The notes below the pieces were generated by a model, which was given only the letters and a program-made list of their open reading frames with translations, was not told the origin of the DNA and did no database searches. Below, one piece after another: positions 10,504-20,505 of a stretch of 64,000 nucleotides of DNA (positions are counted from its first letter, which is position 1; each line of letters begins with the position of its first letter). Made by a program: the position numbers and the translations under genes. The stretch covers positions 434,001 through 498,000 of the forward strand of contig NZ_CP017715.1 of the NCBI RefSeq assembly GCF_001854125.1. The letters run 5' to 3'. The DNA comes from Marinobacter salinus (lineage in GTDB: Bacteria; Pseudomonadota; Gammaproteobacteria; Pseudomonadales; Oleiphilaceae).

Positions 10504-10763
10504 AAATCCCTTCCAGAAAAAACACTTAAACGCGAAAAGTGTAGTTGGTTGCTTTCTAATCAGCAAGAAGCCTGTCGTCCATTGTGTCAGGTACTTAGGG
10601 CTCTTTCTGAACAAAGAGTCACAATTTCTGACATGGATCAGTATTTGTGACCTGCAACGAACGGGTAGCATTTGCTGCAGGTGGGCAGGCGACTGGTGTA
10701 AAATCATTCGCCTCATTCACTCGCGGGCGTCAATACGAGCTCCGGACAGCCAGTGCCGTTTCT

Positions 10764-12107
10764 ATGACAGAAAAAAACCAGAACGCCAGTGCCTCCAACG
10801 GCAAAGTCGGATTTATCAGCCTTGGCTGCCCCAAGGCTCTCGTGGACTCCGAGCGAATTCTCACCCAGCTCCGCCAGGACGGCTACGATGTCGTGCCCAC
10901 GTACGAGGACGCCGACATTGTTGTTGTTAATACCTGTGGCTTTATAGATGCGGCCAAGCAGGAGTCTCTCGACGCCATCGGCGAGGCAATCAGTGAAAAC
11001 GGCAAAGTCATCGTGACCGGCTGCATGGGTGTTGAAGCAGAAAAGATCCGTGATACCCACCCGGGGGTTCTTGCGGTTTCCGGGCCTCATGCCTATGAAG
11101 ACGTTGTAGGTGCCGTGCATCAGTTCGTGCCACCGAAAAGGCAACACGATCCGTTTACCGACCTGGTTCCACCACAGGGCGTGAAGCTTACCCCCCGGCA
11201 TTATGCCTATCTGAAGATCTCGGAAGGCTGCAACCACCGCTGCACTTTCTGCATCATCCCCTCCATGCGCGGGGATCTGGTCAGTCGGCCAATTGGCGAT
11301 GTCATGGACGAGGCCAGGCGGCTGGTGGATGCGGGCGTAAAAGAGCTGTTGGTAATCTCCCAGGACACGTCCGCGTACGGCGTGGATATCAAGTACCGTA
11401 CTGGCTTCTGGCAGGGCCGGCCGCTGAAGACCAAAATGCAGTCCCTGTGTGAGGCTTTGGGTGAAATGGGCGTCTGGGTACGCCTGCACTATGTGTATCC
11501 TTATCCCCATGTAGACGACATCATCCCGTTGATGGCGGAAGGCAAGATCCTCCCCTACCTGGACATCCCGTTCCAGCACGCCAGCCCGAAAGTTCTCAAG
11601 GCCATGAAGCGCCCGGCCCACGATAGCAAAACGCTGGAGCGCATCCGGAAGTGGCGGGAGATCTGCCCCGAGCTGACCATTCGCTCCACATTTATTGTGG
11701 GTTTCCCGGGCGAAACCGAGGAAGACTTTCAATACCTGCTGGACTGGCTGGATGAGGCACAACTCGACCGCGTCGGGGCGTTCACCTACAGTGCGGTGGA
11801 AGGTGCCAAAGCCAACGAAATCGAAGGGGCCGTGCCGGAGGACGTGAAAGAAGAGCGCCTGGCGCGCTTCATGGCCAGGCAGGCTGAGATTTCAGCTGCC
11901 CGCTTGCAGGCTAAGATCGGCACAACTATTGACGTCTTGATTGACGAAGTCGATGAGGAAGGCGCAATCGGCCGCTCCAAGGCAGACGCACCGGAAATTG
12001 ACGGCATGGTTTATCTGAACGAAGAAACTGACCTCGTGCCCGGCCAGATTGTTCAGGCTGTCGTTGAGCATGCTGATGAGCATGATCTTTGGGCCAGTTT
12101 GGTGTAA
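10764..12107 (+). CDS. rimO: Ribosomal protein S12 methylthiotransferase RimO
   Basis: Radical-SAM enzyme that methylthiolates the conserved Asp (Asp88 in E. coli) of ribosomal protein S12. Start ATG at 10764 ([17 protein letters not shown]) gives 447 residues. N-terminal UPF0004 domain with [15 protein letters not shown] and GCMGVEAE cysteines; radical-SAM core with [15 protein letters not shown]; a C-terminal TRAM domain ends near EHDLWASLV. It is a MiaB paralogue, distinguished by the [15 protein letters not shown]-terminus. Copy A of the structured repeat begins 45 bases after its stop. Confidence 0.97.
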   Translation: MTEKNQNASASNGKVGFISLGCPKALVDSERILTQLRQDGYDVVPTYEDADIVVVNTCGFIDAAKQESLDAIGEAISENGKVIVTGCMGVEAEKIRDTHPGVLAVSGPHAYEDVVGAVHQFVPPKRQHDPFTDLVPPQGVKLTPRHYAYLKISEGCNHRCTFCIIPSMRGDLVSRPIGDVMDEARRLVDAGVKELLVISQDTSAYGVDIKYRTGFWQGRPLKTKMQSLCEALGEMGVWVRLHYVYPYPHVDDIIPLMAEGKILPYLDIPFQHASPKVLKAMKRPAHDSKTLERIRKWREICPELTIRSTFIVGFPGETEEDFQYLLDWLDEAQLDRVGAFTYSAVEGAKANEIEGAVPEDVKEERLARFMARQAEISAARLQAKIGTTIDVLIDEVDEEGAIGRSKADAPEIDGMVYLNEETDLVPGQIVQAVVEHADEHDLWASLV

Positions 12108-12151
12108 ATGGCCTCTTGATCTTTTAGGTCTGGAGTTAACGCACAGCTGGG

Positions 12152-12263
12152 GGCCTTGGCAGGAAGGCTTCTCCCAAAAATGTTGGAGGCCAAGGATGGC
12201 CGGAAACAAGCGCACATGGACGTGCTCGTAGCGGTTTTTGGGAGAAGCCTTCCTGTCAAGGCC
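12152..12263 (+). repeat. Structured palindromic repeat, copy A (tandem ANGGAY hairpins in a long outer stem)
   Basis: A 29-nt left arm (12152-12180) and 29-nt right arm (12235-12263) pair along their whole length with one G-T exception (12159/12256). They enclose a 54-nt core (12181-12234). The core contains two hairpins: GGCC-AAGGAT-GGCC (12188-12201) and GCAC-ATGGAC-GTGC (12211-12224). It lies between the convergent ends of rimO and gatB. No T-run follows, so it is not a classical terminator, although it could help end transcription. It shares its core with copy B at 15648-15749, but the arms differ. On the plus strand the loops match the CANGGANG core of RsmA/CsrA sites. Confidence 0.93.
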
Positions 12264-12320
12264 TCCCCCAACAACCAAGCCTAGGGCCGCAGCCAGAAGC
12301 CACGTCCCAAAGTCCGCGGG

Positions 12321-13772
12321 TTAACCCCCGAGCTTTTTAACCAGAATCTCGTTAAACAGCTTCGGATTGCCCTGGCCCTTGGAGGCCTTCATCAGTGGCC
12401 CCATAAAGCCGCCAAGCATCTTCTTGCGTTTCTTGGGGTCTTCCTCATTCTGGTATTGGGCGACCTGATCCGGCATGCCCGCCAGAACCTCATCCACCAT
12501 TGCTTCCAGAGCGCCGGTGTCAGACACCTGCTTCAGACCCTTGGCATCGATGATGGCGTCGACCTTGTCGTTTTCGCCGGACCAAAGCGCTTCGAACACT
12601 TTCTTGGCGCCCGCGGATGAAATCGTATTGTCCGCGATGCGAACGACCAGGTCGCCGAGTTGAGCACCGGTGATCGGTGATTCGGAAACGGACTTCTCTT
12701 CCGCATTCAGGCGCGCAGAGAACTCGCCCTGGATCCAGTTGGCGGTCAGTTTGGCATCTTTGCCGTGGCTTACGGCCTCCTCAAAGAAGGCGGACAGCCT
12801 GGCGTCGCTGCTCAACAGGCTGGCATCGTAATCATTCAGGCCGTACTGCTCCGTGAACCTGGCTTTCCGAGCGTCCGGCAATTCCGGGAGGCGACTGCGG
12901 GCGTCCTCGATGAAAGTGTCATCGATTTCCACCGGAAGCAGGTCAGGGCAGGGGAAGTAACGGTAATCGTTGGCTTCTTCCTTGGTCCGCATGGAGCGGG
13001 ATTCATCACGGTCCCCGTTGTACAGGCGGGTTTCCTGGGTGATGGTGCCGCCGTCTTCCAGAATGTCCATCTGCCGCTCAACTTCATGGGCGATAGCCTG
13101 CTCCATGAAGCGGAAGGAGTTCAGGTTCTTGGTTTCGGTGCGGGTGCCGAGAGTGTCAGAGCCTTTCGGTTTGAGGGAGATGTTTACGTCAAAGCGCATT
13201 GAGCCCTGAGACATGTCGCCGTCACAAATGCCCAATGAAATGACAAGGCTGTGCAGCTTCTTGGCGAAGGCGACAGCCTCTTCGGCGTTGGTCATGTCCG
13301 GCTCGGTGACGACTTCGATCAGCGGAGTGCCAGCCCGGTTCAGGTCGACACCGGTCATGCCGTGGAAGTCTTCGTGCAGGGACTTGCCTGCGTCCTCTTC
13401 CAGGTGGGCATGGTGGATGCGAACGCGTTTGGTCTCGCCCTTTGCCAGGTCAATGTCCACGTAACCCGGGCCAACAATCGGGCGCTCAAGCTGGGTGGTC
13501 TGATAGCCTTTTGGCAGGTCAGGGTAGAAGTAGTTTTTCCGCTCGAATACGGAGCGGCGCTCAATCTCGGCGTTTACCGCCAAGCCGAACATCACCGCGT
13601 AACGGAATGCTTGCTCATTGGGGACCGGCAGGGTGCCCGGCATGGCCAGGTCAACCGCATTGGCCTGGGTGTTGGGCTCGGCACCGTAAGCGGTACTGGA
13701 GCCTGAAAAAATCTTGGTTCGGGTAGCGAGCTGAACGTGAATTTCCAGCCCGATCACAATATCCCATTGCAT
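12321..13772 (-). CDS. gatB: Asp-tRNA(Asn)/Glu-tRNA(Gln) amidotransferase subunit B
   Basis: tRNA-binding and kinase subunit of the GatCAB amidotransferase, which converts Glu-tRNA(Gln) and/or Asp-tRNA(Asn) to the cognate aminoacyl-tRNA. ATG at 13772 ([15 protein letters not shown]) with a GGAG ribosome-binding site gives 483 residues; the frame runs upstream to a GTG at 13808 inside gatA. Conserved blocks include [32 protein letters not shown] sequence ([19 protein letters not shown]), a C-terminal GatB/YqeY tail ([12 protein letters not shown]). Third gene of gatC-gatA-gatB. Confidence 0.97.
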   Translation of the reverse strand: MQWDIVIGLEIHVQLATRTKIFSGSSTAYGAEPNTQANAVDLAMPGTLPVPNEQAFRYAVMFGLAVNAEIERRSVFERKNYFYPDLPKGYQTTQLERPIVGPGYVDIDLAKGETKRVRIHHAHLEEDAGKSLHEDFHGMTGVDLNRAGTPLIEVVTEPDMTNAEEAVAFAKKLHSLVISLGICDGDMSQGSMRFDVNISLKPKGSDTLGTRTETKNLNSFRFMEQAIAHEVERQMDILEDGGTITQETRLYNGDRDESRSMRTKEEANDYRYFPCPDLLPVEIDDTFIEDARSRLPELPDARKARFTEQYGLNDYDASLLSSDARLSAFFEEAVSHGKDAKLTANWIQGEFSARLNAEEKSVSESPITGAQLGDLVVRIADNTISSAGAKKVFEALWSGENDKVDAIIDAKGLKQVSDTGALEAMVDEVLAGMPDQVAQYQNEEDPKKRKKMLGGFMGPLMKASKGQGNPKLFNEILVKKLGG

Positions 13773-13794
13773 GTGTAACTCTCCTCTATCGGGC

Positions 13795-15252
13795 TTATTG
13801 CGGTTCACGCTGGTGCCAGTCGGTCACCTGCTGGAATTGGTGTGCGGCATTGAGCAGGCGTGCTTCGGAGAAATAATCCCCGATGATTTGCAGGCCAACG
13901 GGCAGGCCGTCCACAAAGCCGGCCGGCACCGACATCGCCGGAATGCCGGCCAGATTAATGGCAATGGTAAAAACGTCTTCCAGATACATGGTGACCGGGT
14001 CGCTGGTCTTTTCGCCCTGGATAAACGCCGGAGAGGGCGTGGTCGGGCTCATCAGAACATCGACGTCTCTGAATGCATTGATGAAGTCCTGCTGGATCAG
14101 GCGGCGGACTTTCTGGGCCTTGAGGTAGTAGGCGTCGAAATAGCCGGCCGAAAGGGCATAGGTTCCCACGAGAATGCGCCGTTTTACTTCAGTGCCAAAG
14201 CCTTCGGCCCGTGTCCGGGTGTAAAGATCCATCAGGTCTTTTGGATCCTCGCAGCGGTAGCCATAACGAACGCCGTCGAAGCGCGACAGGTTGGCGGAAG
14301 CTTCGGCCGGGGCAATCACGTAATAGGCAGCAATGGCGAGCCTGGCGTTGGGCAGTGAGACTTCTTTCACTGTCGCGCCCAGCTTCTCGTATTCTTTCAC
14401 CGCCGCGCGGACCTGTTCTTCCATCGCGGGGCTGAGCTCATCCGAGAAATATTCCTTTGGTAAGCCGATGCGCAGGCCTTTCAATGGCTCATTCAGCGTG
14501 GCGGTATAGTCCGGGACTTCGCGATCCAGAGACGTTGAGTCTTTTGGGTCAAAGCCCGCCATTACATTGAGCATCAGGGCGTTGTCTTCGGCTGTGCGCG
14601 CCATGGTACCGCCCTGATCCAGGCTGGACGCAAAGGCGATCATGCCGTAGCGGGAAACACGACCATAGGTTGGCTTGAGACCAGTAACGCCGCATAGCGC
14701 AGCCGGCTGGCGAATGGAGCCGCCGGTATCTGTTGCTGTAGCCGCGGGCACCAGCCGTGCCGCAACGGCCGTCGCGGAACCGCCGGACGAACCGCCGGGC
14801 ACGCGTTTCTCGCCCTTACCCAGCCCCCACGGGTTGGTGACGGGGCCGAAATGGCTGGACTCATTAGAAGAGCCCATGGCGAACTCATCCATGTTGGTCT
14901 TGCCGAGACAGACGGCGCCGGCCTTTCGGAAATTTTCCGTGACAGTGGCGTTGTATGGCGGCACAAAGTTCTCAAGCATCTTCGAACCGCAGGTGGTTTT
15001 GACGCCGTTGGTACAGAAAATATCCTTGTGAGCGAATGGAATGCCGGTCCAGGGTGTGGCGTTGCCCGCGGCGCGAAGCTCGTCGGCCGATTTGGCGTCG
15101 GCCAGGGCCTGCTCTTCGGTCACCGTGATAAAACTGTTGTATTTGCTGTCTTCGCGCTTGATGCGGTCGAGGAACTGTTGCGCCAGCTCCACGCTCGAAA
15201 TCTTGCCGCTTTCCAGTTCCCGGGAAAGCTCTGCTACGGATTTGTTATGCAT
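13795..15252 (-). CDS. gatA: Asp-tRNA(Asn)/Glu-tRNA(Gln) amidotransferase subunit A
   Basis: Amidase subunit that releases ammonia from glutamine for GatB. The 485-residue protein has the amidase-signature catalytic elements: Lys in [12 protein letters not shown], and the Gly/Ser-rich loop [19 protein letters not shown] with the cis-Ser and nucleophile Ser in the [11 protein letters not shown] segment. ATG at 15252. It is separated from gatC by about 30 bases and from gatB by 22, consistent with one operon. Confidence 0.97.
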   Translation of the reverse strand: MHNKSVAELSRELESGKISSVELAQQFLDRIKREDSKYNSFITVTEEQALADAKSADELRAAGNATPWTGIPFAHKDIFCTNGVKTTCGSKMLENFVPPYNATVTENFRKAGAVCLGKTNMDEFAMGSSNESSHFGPVTNPWGLGKGEKRVPGGSSGGSATAVAARLVPAATATDTGGSIRQPAALCGVTGLKPTYGRVSRYGMIAFASSLDQGGTMARTAEDNALMLNVMAGFDPKDSTSLDREVPDYTATLNEPLKGLRIGLPKEYFSDELSPAMEEQVRAAVKEYEKLGATVKEVSLPNARLAIAAYYVIAPAEASANLSRFDGVRYGYRCEDPKDLMDLYTRTRAEGFGTEVKRRILVGTYALSAGYFDAYYLKAQKVRRLIQQDFINAFRDVDVLMSPTTPSPAFIQGEKTSDPVTMYLEDVFTIAINLAGIPAMSVPAGFVDGLPVGLQIIGDYFSEARLLNAAHQFQQVTDWHQREPQ

Positions 15253-15284
15253 GATACTTCCTGTTTACGTCGCTGGTCGTCAGA

Positions 15285-15572
15285 TCACTCGATAACGCGG
15301 GGTACGAGATAGAGTCCATTCTCAGTGGCCGGAGCGATGGCCTGGAAAGCTTCCCGTTGATTGGTCTCGGTTATCTCGTCCGGGCGCAGGCGCTGAACCG
15401 CATTCAGCGGATGGGCCATGGGCTCGACGTTGTCGGTGTCGGCGGCGCTGAGCTGGTCTACCAGATCCAGAATGTTGCCCAGGTCGCTTTCCAGAGCCGA
15501 AACTTGCTCATCGTCCACACGAATGCGGGCGAGCACAGCGACTTTCTCAATGTCCTCACGGGAAATGGTCAC
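15285..15572 (-). CDS. gatC: Asp-tRNA(Asn)/Glu-tRNA(Gln) amidotransferase subunit C
   Basis: Small 95-residue subunit that stabilises the GatA-GatB complex. Family features: the helical MTISREDIEKVAVLARI start, a LGNILDLVDQLSAADTDNVEP segment in the middle and an LRPDEIT stretch near residue 70. The start is GTG at 15572 behind a strong GGGAGG site six bases upstream. First gene of gatCAB; its promoter must lie in the 371-base divergent region shared with mreB, which also holds repeat copy B. Confidence 0.95.
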   Translation of the reverse strand: MTISREDIEKVAVLARIRVDDEQVSALESDLGNILDLVDQLSAADTDNVEPMAHPLNAVQRLRPDEITETNQREAFQAIAPATENGLYLVPRVIE

Positions 15573-15647
15573 GCATTGCCTCCCAGATAAATGAAATGTC
15601 GTTAATAAAGTGTAGGAATAAATGACGGCTATTCTGAGCTACGGGGG

Positions 15648-15749
15648 CGTTCGGAGAGTTCTTTTCAAAACTGTTGAGGGCCATGGACGGCCCGAAACAA
15701 GCGCACAGGGACGTGCTCGTAGCGTGTTTTGAAAAGAACTCTCCGAACG
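15648..15749 (+). repeat. Structured palindromic repeat, copy B (tandem ANGGAY hairpins in a long outer stem)
   Basis: A perfect 24-bp outer stem (15648-15671 with 15726-15749) encloses a 54-nt core (15672-15725), exactly the core length of copy A. Core hairpins are GGGCC-ATGGAC-GGCCC (15678-15693) and GCAC-AGGGAC-GTGC (15702-15715). The core matches copy A at 47 of 54 positions, including the unbroken GAAACAAGCGCACA and GGACGTGCTCGTAGCG, while the arms are largely different sequences. In the sense with GGA loops it reads toward mreB, whose ATG is about 195 bases downstream. It could be part of an mreB leader, a separate small RNA, or a dispersed repeat. Confidence 0.93.
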
Positions 15750-15842
15750 GCCCTTCACCCAAGCCAAAAAATAAAGTGTGTATGGTAACAGATTCGAACA
15801 ATCGCGGGAGGCCCCAGCCCATAAGGTAAATGTGTGAACGGT

Positions 15843-16987
<1,145 letters not shown>

Positions 16988-16993
16988 TCCTGT

Positions 16994-17001
16994 GGGGAGG
17001 G
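16994..17001 (+). promoter_or_regulatory. Shine-Dalgarno site for mreC
   Basis: GGGGAGGG lies six bases upstream of an ATT at 17008, in the 20-base gap after mreB. It decides the mreC start: the first ATG (17053) is 50 bases away, too far to use this site, and would discard the conserved FVEGP N-terminus. Confidence 0.7.
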
Positions 17002-17007
17002 TTCGCT

Positions 17008-17874
17008 ATTAAGACCATCTTTGTCGAGGGGCCGGTTCCCGGCTTCAGACTAATGCTTATTGTTCTCGTATCGGCAGCCCTGGTGGTTGCCGATGCGCGT
17101 TTCGATAGGCTATATCAGGTTCGGAGCGCTATTGCGACCGGCCTGGCGCCTGTGTACTGGCTGGGTAACGCGCCCTATCAGTTCAGCGACTGGGTTGCAG
17201 GGCTGTTCGTCAACAAAGAAGACCTCCAGCAGGAAAATGAGGACCTCAAGGCCCGGCTCCTGATTCTGGAGCGGCGTGCACTCAAATATGCGGCCCTTGC
17301 ATCAGAGAACAACGAACTGCGCCGGCTGATGAATTCCTCGGAAGTGCTGGATGACCGCGTTATCGTTGGTGAAGTGGTCGGGGTCTCGCCCGATCCTTTC
17401 TCCCACGAAATTATCATCAATAAAGGCCAGCGTGACGGCCTTTTCAATGGACAGGCCGTCCTTGATGCCCATGGTTTGATGGGGCAGGTGGTGCAGACCA
17501 GTCAGATTACCTCCCGGATACTCCTGGTCTCGGACAGCAGCCATGCAGTACCGGTCGAGGTAGTGCGGAATGGTCTACGGGCGATACTCCTGGGAACAGG
17601 CGATACCAACACTCTGGATCTTGTTCACGTTCCTGATACCGCTGATATTCGCGAAGGCGATCTGTTGGTGAGCTCGGGGCTTGGCGAGCGTTTTCCCCGT
17701 GGTTACCCGGTGGCGGAGGTCAGTCGTATCAGTAAGGAGCCCGGCGAGCCCTTCGTGTCGATTCAGGCAGCTCCAAAGGCCGAGTTGAACCAGAGCCGAC
17801 TGGTTCTGGTGGTATTCCCCCCGAAGGCGCAGCGTCACCGCAAAGCAGTGTGGGAGAGGAGACTCCTGCAGTAG
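17008..17874 (+). CDS. mreC: Rod shape-determining protein MreC, probable ATT start
   Basis: Periplasmic, membrane-anchored scaffold of the elongasome linking MreB/MreD to PBP2. From ATT at 17008 the protein is 288 residues and begins with the family pattern KTIFVEGPVPGFRL before the single membrane segment (LMLIVLVSAALVVAD). Starting at ATG 17053 instead gives 273 residues and cuts into this conserved basic/FxxGP region. A coiled coil (NKEDLQQENEDLKARLLILE) and the beta-rich MreC domain (GEVVGVSPDPFSHEI onward) follow. ATT is a rare start codon and may lower expression relative to mreB. Confidence 0.93.
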   Translation: MKTIFVEGPVPGFRLMLIVLVSAALVVADARFDRLYQVRSAIATGLAPVYWLGNAPYQFSDWVAGLFVNKEDLQQENEDLKARLLILERRALKYAALASENNELRRLMNSSEVLDDRVIVGEVVGVSPDPFSHEIIINKGQRDGLFNGQAVLDAHGLMGQVVQTSQITSRILLVSDSSHAVPVEVVRNGLRAILLGTGDTNTLDLVHVPDTADIREGDLLVSSGLGERFPRGYPVAEVSRISKEPGEPFVSIQAAPKAELNQSRLVLVVFPPKAQRHRKAVWERRLLQ

Positions 17875-17905
17875 ATACAGATCCGGACCGGGGAGGTGCT
17901 GACTG

Positions 17906-18382
17906 ATGTTATCCGTTATCAGCTACCCGGTGTTTGTGTTTTCGGTGATTGTCTCCCTTGTATTAAGCATTTCCCTGTTCCCTGTCGGCTGGTTTGAGTT
18001 TCGTCCCGAGTGGCTGGGGCTGGTGGTTTTTTACTGGACTTTCCGTGCGCCCGCCCAGTTCGGCATTATCCTGGCCTGGTGCCTCGGCCTGCTGCTGGAC
18101 GTTCTGGAAGCCACTCCCCTCGGTGTGAATGCGCTGGCGATGGGATTGATCGCCTTCCTTGTGCTGACGATTCATCAGCGTTTGCGCATGTACCCCATGC
18201 CGCAGCAATGCTTGATGGTGTTTCTGCTGCTCGGTATCAATCAAATGCTTGTTCACTTCATCAAACAGATGCTGGGTGGCGAGGACGCTGGATTCAGCTA
18301 TCTGTGGCCAGCCCTGACCAGCGCGGCAGCCTGGCCGGTGTTCTGCATCCTGCTGGATAATATAAACCGTAAGCTGGGCTAG
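17906..18382 (+). CDS. mreD: Rod shape-determining protein MreD
   Basis: Small polytopic membrane protein of the elongasome. The 158 residues form about five hydrophobic helices, with family features such as the WFEFRPEWLGLVVFYW segment and a polar helix QRLRMYPM. ATG at 17906 with a strong GGGGAGGTGC site seven bases upstream. It follows mreC by 31 bases and precedes maf by 2. Confidence 0.94.
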   Translation: MLSVISYPVFVFSVIVSLVLSISLFPVGWFEFRPEWLGLVVFYWTFRAPAQFGIILAWCLGLLLDVLEATPLGVNALAMGLIAFLVLTIHQRLRMYPMPQQCLMVFLLLGINQMLVHFIKQMLGGEDAGFSYLWPALTSAAAWPVFCILLDNINRKLG

Positions 18383-18384
18383 TC

Positions 18385-18987
18385 ATGGCACTCATTATTC
18401 TCGCTTCGGCTTCTCCCCGGCGATCCGAATTGTTGCAGCAAATCGGCGTATCCTTCAGGGTGCAGCCTGCAGACGTAGACGAAACGCCTGAAACCGGAGA
18501 AACGCCAGAGCACTATGTGGAGCGTCTCGCCCGTGAGAAGGCGCTAGCGGTGGCTGCAGTGGCACCGGAGGCTCTGGTTCTCGGCTCTGATACTTCGGTC
18601 GTGCTCAACGGAGTCATTCTGGGCAAGCCAGCCTGTGCAGACGACGCAATTGCGACACTCCGGGAACTGTCGGGCGCCACCCACCAGGTAATGACGGCGG
18701 TCGCCATGGCCAGGGGCTCCCGATGTGAATCCCGGCTGGCTATCAGCGATGTCAGCTTTCGGGAGTTATCGAATGACGAGATCGCAGCCTATGTGGCCAG
18801 CGGTGAGCCTATGGACAAGGCCGGAAGTTATGGAATTCAGGGCCTTGGTGGTATTTTTGTCAGGGAACTAAGGGGCAGTTACAGTGCTGTCGTAGGGCTG
18901 CCACTTCAGGAAACGTCAGCCCTGTTGGCAGATGCCGGGTATCCGGTCTGGAGAAACTGGCCGAGCAGTCTGGAGAGCGGAACATGA
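18385..18987 (+). CDS. Maf-family nucleoside triphosphate pyrophosphatase
   Basis: Maf/HAM1-like house-cleaning enzyme hydrolysing non-canonical or modified nucleotides (dTTP/UTP or m7GTP subtype) to the monophosphate. The 200-residue protein has the N-terminal LILASASPRRSELLQQIG signature, then VLGSDTSVVLNGVILGKP and a DKAGSYGIQGLGG active-site loop. The SGEPMDKAGSYGIQG loop resembles the YhdE dTTP/UTPase subtype, which also sits beside mreBCD and rng in E. coli. Its stop overlaps the rng ATG by four bases. Confidence 0.93.
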   Translation: MALIILASASPRRSELLQQIGVSFRVQPADVDETPETGETPEHYVERLAREKALAVAAVAPEALVLGSDTSVVLNGVILGKPACADDAIATLRELSGATHQVMTAVAMARGSRCESRLAISDVSFRELSNDEIAAYVASGEPMDKAGSYGIQGLGGIFVRELRGSYSAVVGLPLQETSALLADAGYPVWRNWPSSLESGT

Positions 18988-20465
18988 GCGAAGAAATCCT
19001 GATCAATGTGACGCCGGTTGAAACCCGCGTTGCGCTGGTTGAAAACGGTATGCTGCAGGAAGCCTACATTGAACGTACCAGTCGCAAGGGGATAGTTGGA
19101 AACATCTACAAAGGGAAAGTAGTCCGGGTGCTTCCAGGCATGGAAGCGGCGTTTGTCGATATCGGTCTGGAGCGGGCAGCCTTCATTCATGCATCGGATG
19201 TGGTCCCGAGTCAGTCCAATGGCGATGACGTCAACGAGGCGCCGAAAACCGTGCCGGATATCCGGACCCTGCTGCGGGAAGGCCAGTCTCTTGTGGTCCA
19301 GGTAACCAAGGATCCGATCGGCACAAAGGGTGCCCGGTTGACTACCCAGCTTTCGATACCTTCCCGTTACCTTGTTTTTATGCCCGGCGTCAGTCACGTC
19401 GGAATATCCCAGCGAATCGAGGATGATACCGAGCGGGCTCGTTTGAAGGGTCTGGTTGAGGAGGCGGCGGCGAAAGAAACCGACGTGCAGGGCGGGTATA
19501 TTATCCGGACAGCTGCAGAAGCCGCGTCGCCGGAGGAGCTGATCGGGGACATGACCTACCTGCACCGTCTGAGCCAGTCGATTCATGAGCGCATTTCCCG
19601 GGTTCAGGCGCCTTCCGTTATCTATCAGGATCTGCCGCTGTTCATCCGGACCATCCGTGACCTGATTCGCCCCCAGACGGAAAAGGTCAGGATTGACAGC
19701 CGTGAGAGTCATCAGCGGGTCATGGAGTTTGTTGAAGAGTTCGTTACGGAGTTTGCCGACAAGGTGGAATATTACCCGGGCGAGCGGCCGATCTTCGACC
19801 TATACTCGGTAGAAGATGAGATCCAGAAAGCGCTCAGTCGCAAGGTCCAGTTGAAGTCCGGTGGGTATGTCATCATTGACCAGACCGAGGCAATGACAAC
19901 CATCGATATCAATACCGGTGGTTTTGTCGGGCACCGGAACCTGGAAGAAACTATTTTCAAGACCAACCTTGAGGCCGCCCGGGCTATCAGTCGTCAGCTG
20001 CGCCTGCGGAACCTTGGCGGCATCATTATTATCGACTTCATCGACATGGAAGATCCGGAGCATCAGCGACAGGTGCACCGAATGCTGGAGAAGATGCTGG
20101 AACGGGACCACGCGAAAACCAAAATCACCGGAGTTTCCGAGCTTGGTCTGGTCGAAATGACCCGAAAACGCACCACCGAGAGCCTCGGTCAGGTGCTCTG
20201 TGAGCCCTGTCCGATCTGTGATGGGCGTGGCTTCCTGAAAACCAGTGAAACCGTGTGTTATGAGATCTTCCGGGAAATTCTCCGGGTGAACCGTGCCTAT
20301 GACGCTGAAAACTATCTGGTGATGGCGTCGCAAAGCGTGGTCGACCGCCTGCTGGATGAAGAGTCTGACAACGTGGCCGACCTGGAAACCTTCATCAGCA
20401 AGACCATCCGCTTTCAGGTGGAGCCGTTCTACAGCCAGGAGCAGTATGATGTCGTTCTTCTCTGA
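18984..20465 (+). CDS. rng: Ribonuclease G
   Basis: Endoribonuclease of the RNase E/G family, processing the 16S rRNA 5' end and some mRNAs. The 493 residues comprise an S1 domain near 35-120 (GNIYKGKVVRVLPGMEAAFVD), an RNase-H-like and 5' sensor region, the catalytic DNase I-like domain with the Asp residues in MTTIDINTGGF and IIIDFIDM, and a Zn-link CEPCPICDGRG. It lacks the long degradosome scaffold of RNase E, fitting RNase G. ATG at 18984 overlaps the maf stop. Confidence 0.96.
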   Translation: MSEEILINVTPVETRVALVENGMLQEAYIERTSRKGIVGNIYKGKVVRVLPGMEAAFVDIGLERAAFIHASDVVPSQSNGDDVNEAPKTVPDIRTLLREGQSLVVQVTKDPIGTKGARLTTQLSIPSRYLVFMPGVSHVGISQRIEDDTERARLKGLVEEAAAKETDVQGGYIIRTAAEAASPEELIGDMTYLHRLSQSIHERISRVQAPSVIYQDLPLFIRTIRDLIRPQTEKVRIDSRESHQRVMEFVEEFVTEFADKVEYYPGERPIFDLYSVEDEIQKALSRKVQLKSGGYVIIDQTEAMTTIDINTGGFVGHRNLEETIFKTNLEAARAISRQLRLRNLGGIIIIDFIDMEDPEHQRQVHRMLEKMLERDHAKTKITGVSELGLVEMTRKRTTESLGQVLCEPCPICDGRGFLKTSETVCYEIFREILRVNRAYDAENYLVMASQSVVDRLLDEESDNVADLETFISKTIRFQVEPFYSQEQYDVVLL

Positions 20466-20505
20466 TGAGGGGACTGACTGCCGGCGATGGGAGTAAGCCA
20501 GCCTG

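Noticed and set aside
10660..10710. rimO promoter at TTGCTG ... TAAAAT
   Set aside because: The spacer is about 21 bases, too long for a credible sigma-70 promoter.
12152..12263. A miniature transposable element with target-site duplication
   Set aside because: No direct repeats were found at the borders and the arms differ between copies, unlike conserved terminal inverted repeats. Not excluded if more copies show insertion polymorphism.
11892..12278. Open reading frame on the minus strand across repeat copy A
   Set aside because: It is a translation of the palindromic repeat and the rimO 3' end; copy B gives a similar peptide in another context. No codon signal and no ribosome-binding site.
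15648..15749. Reading repeat copy B as an ordinary Rho-independent terminator of gatC or mreB
   Set aside because: It lies upstream of both divergent genes and has no trailing T-run.
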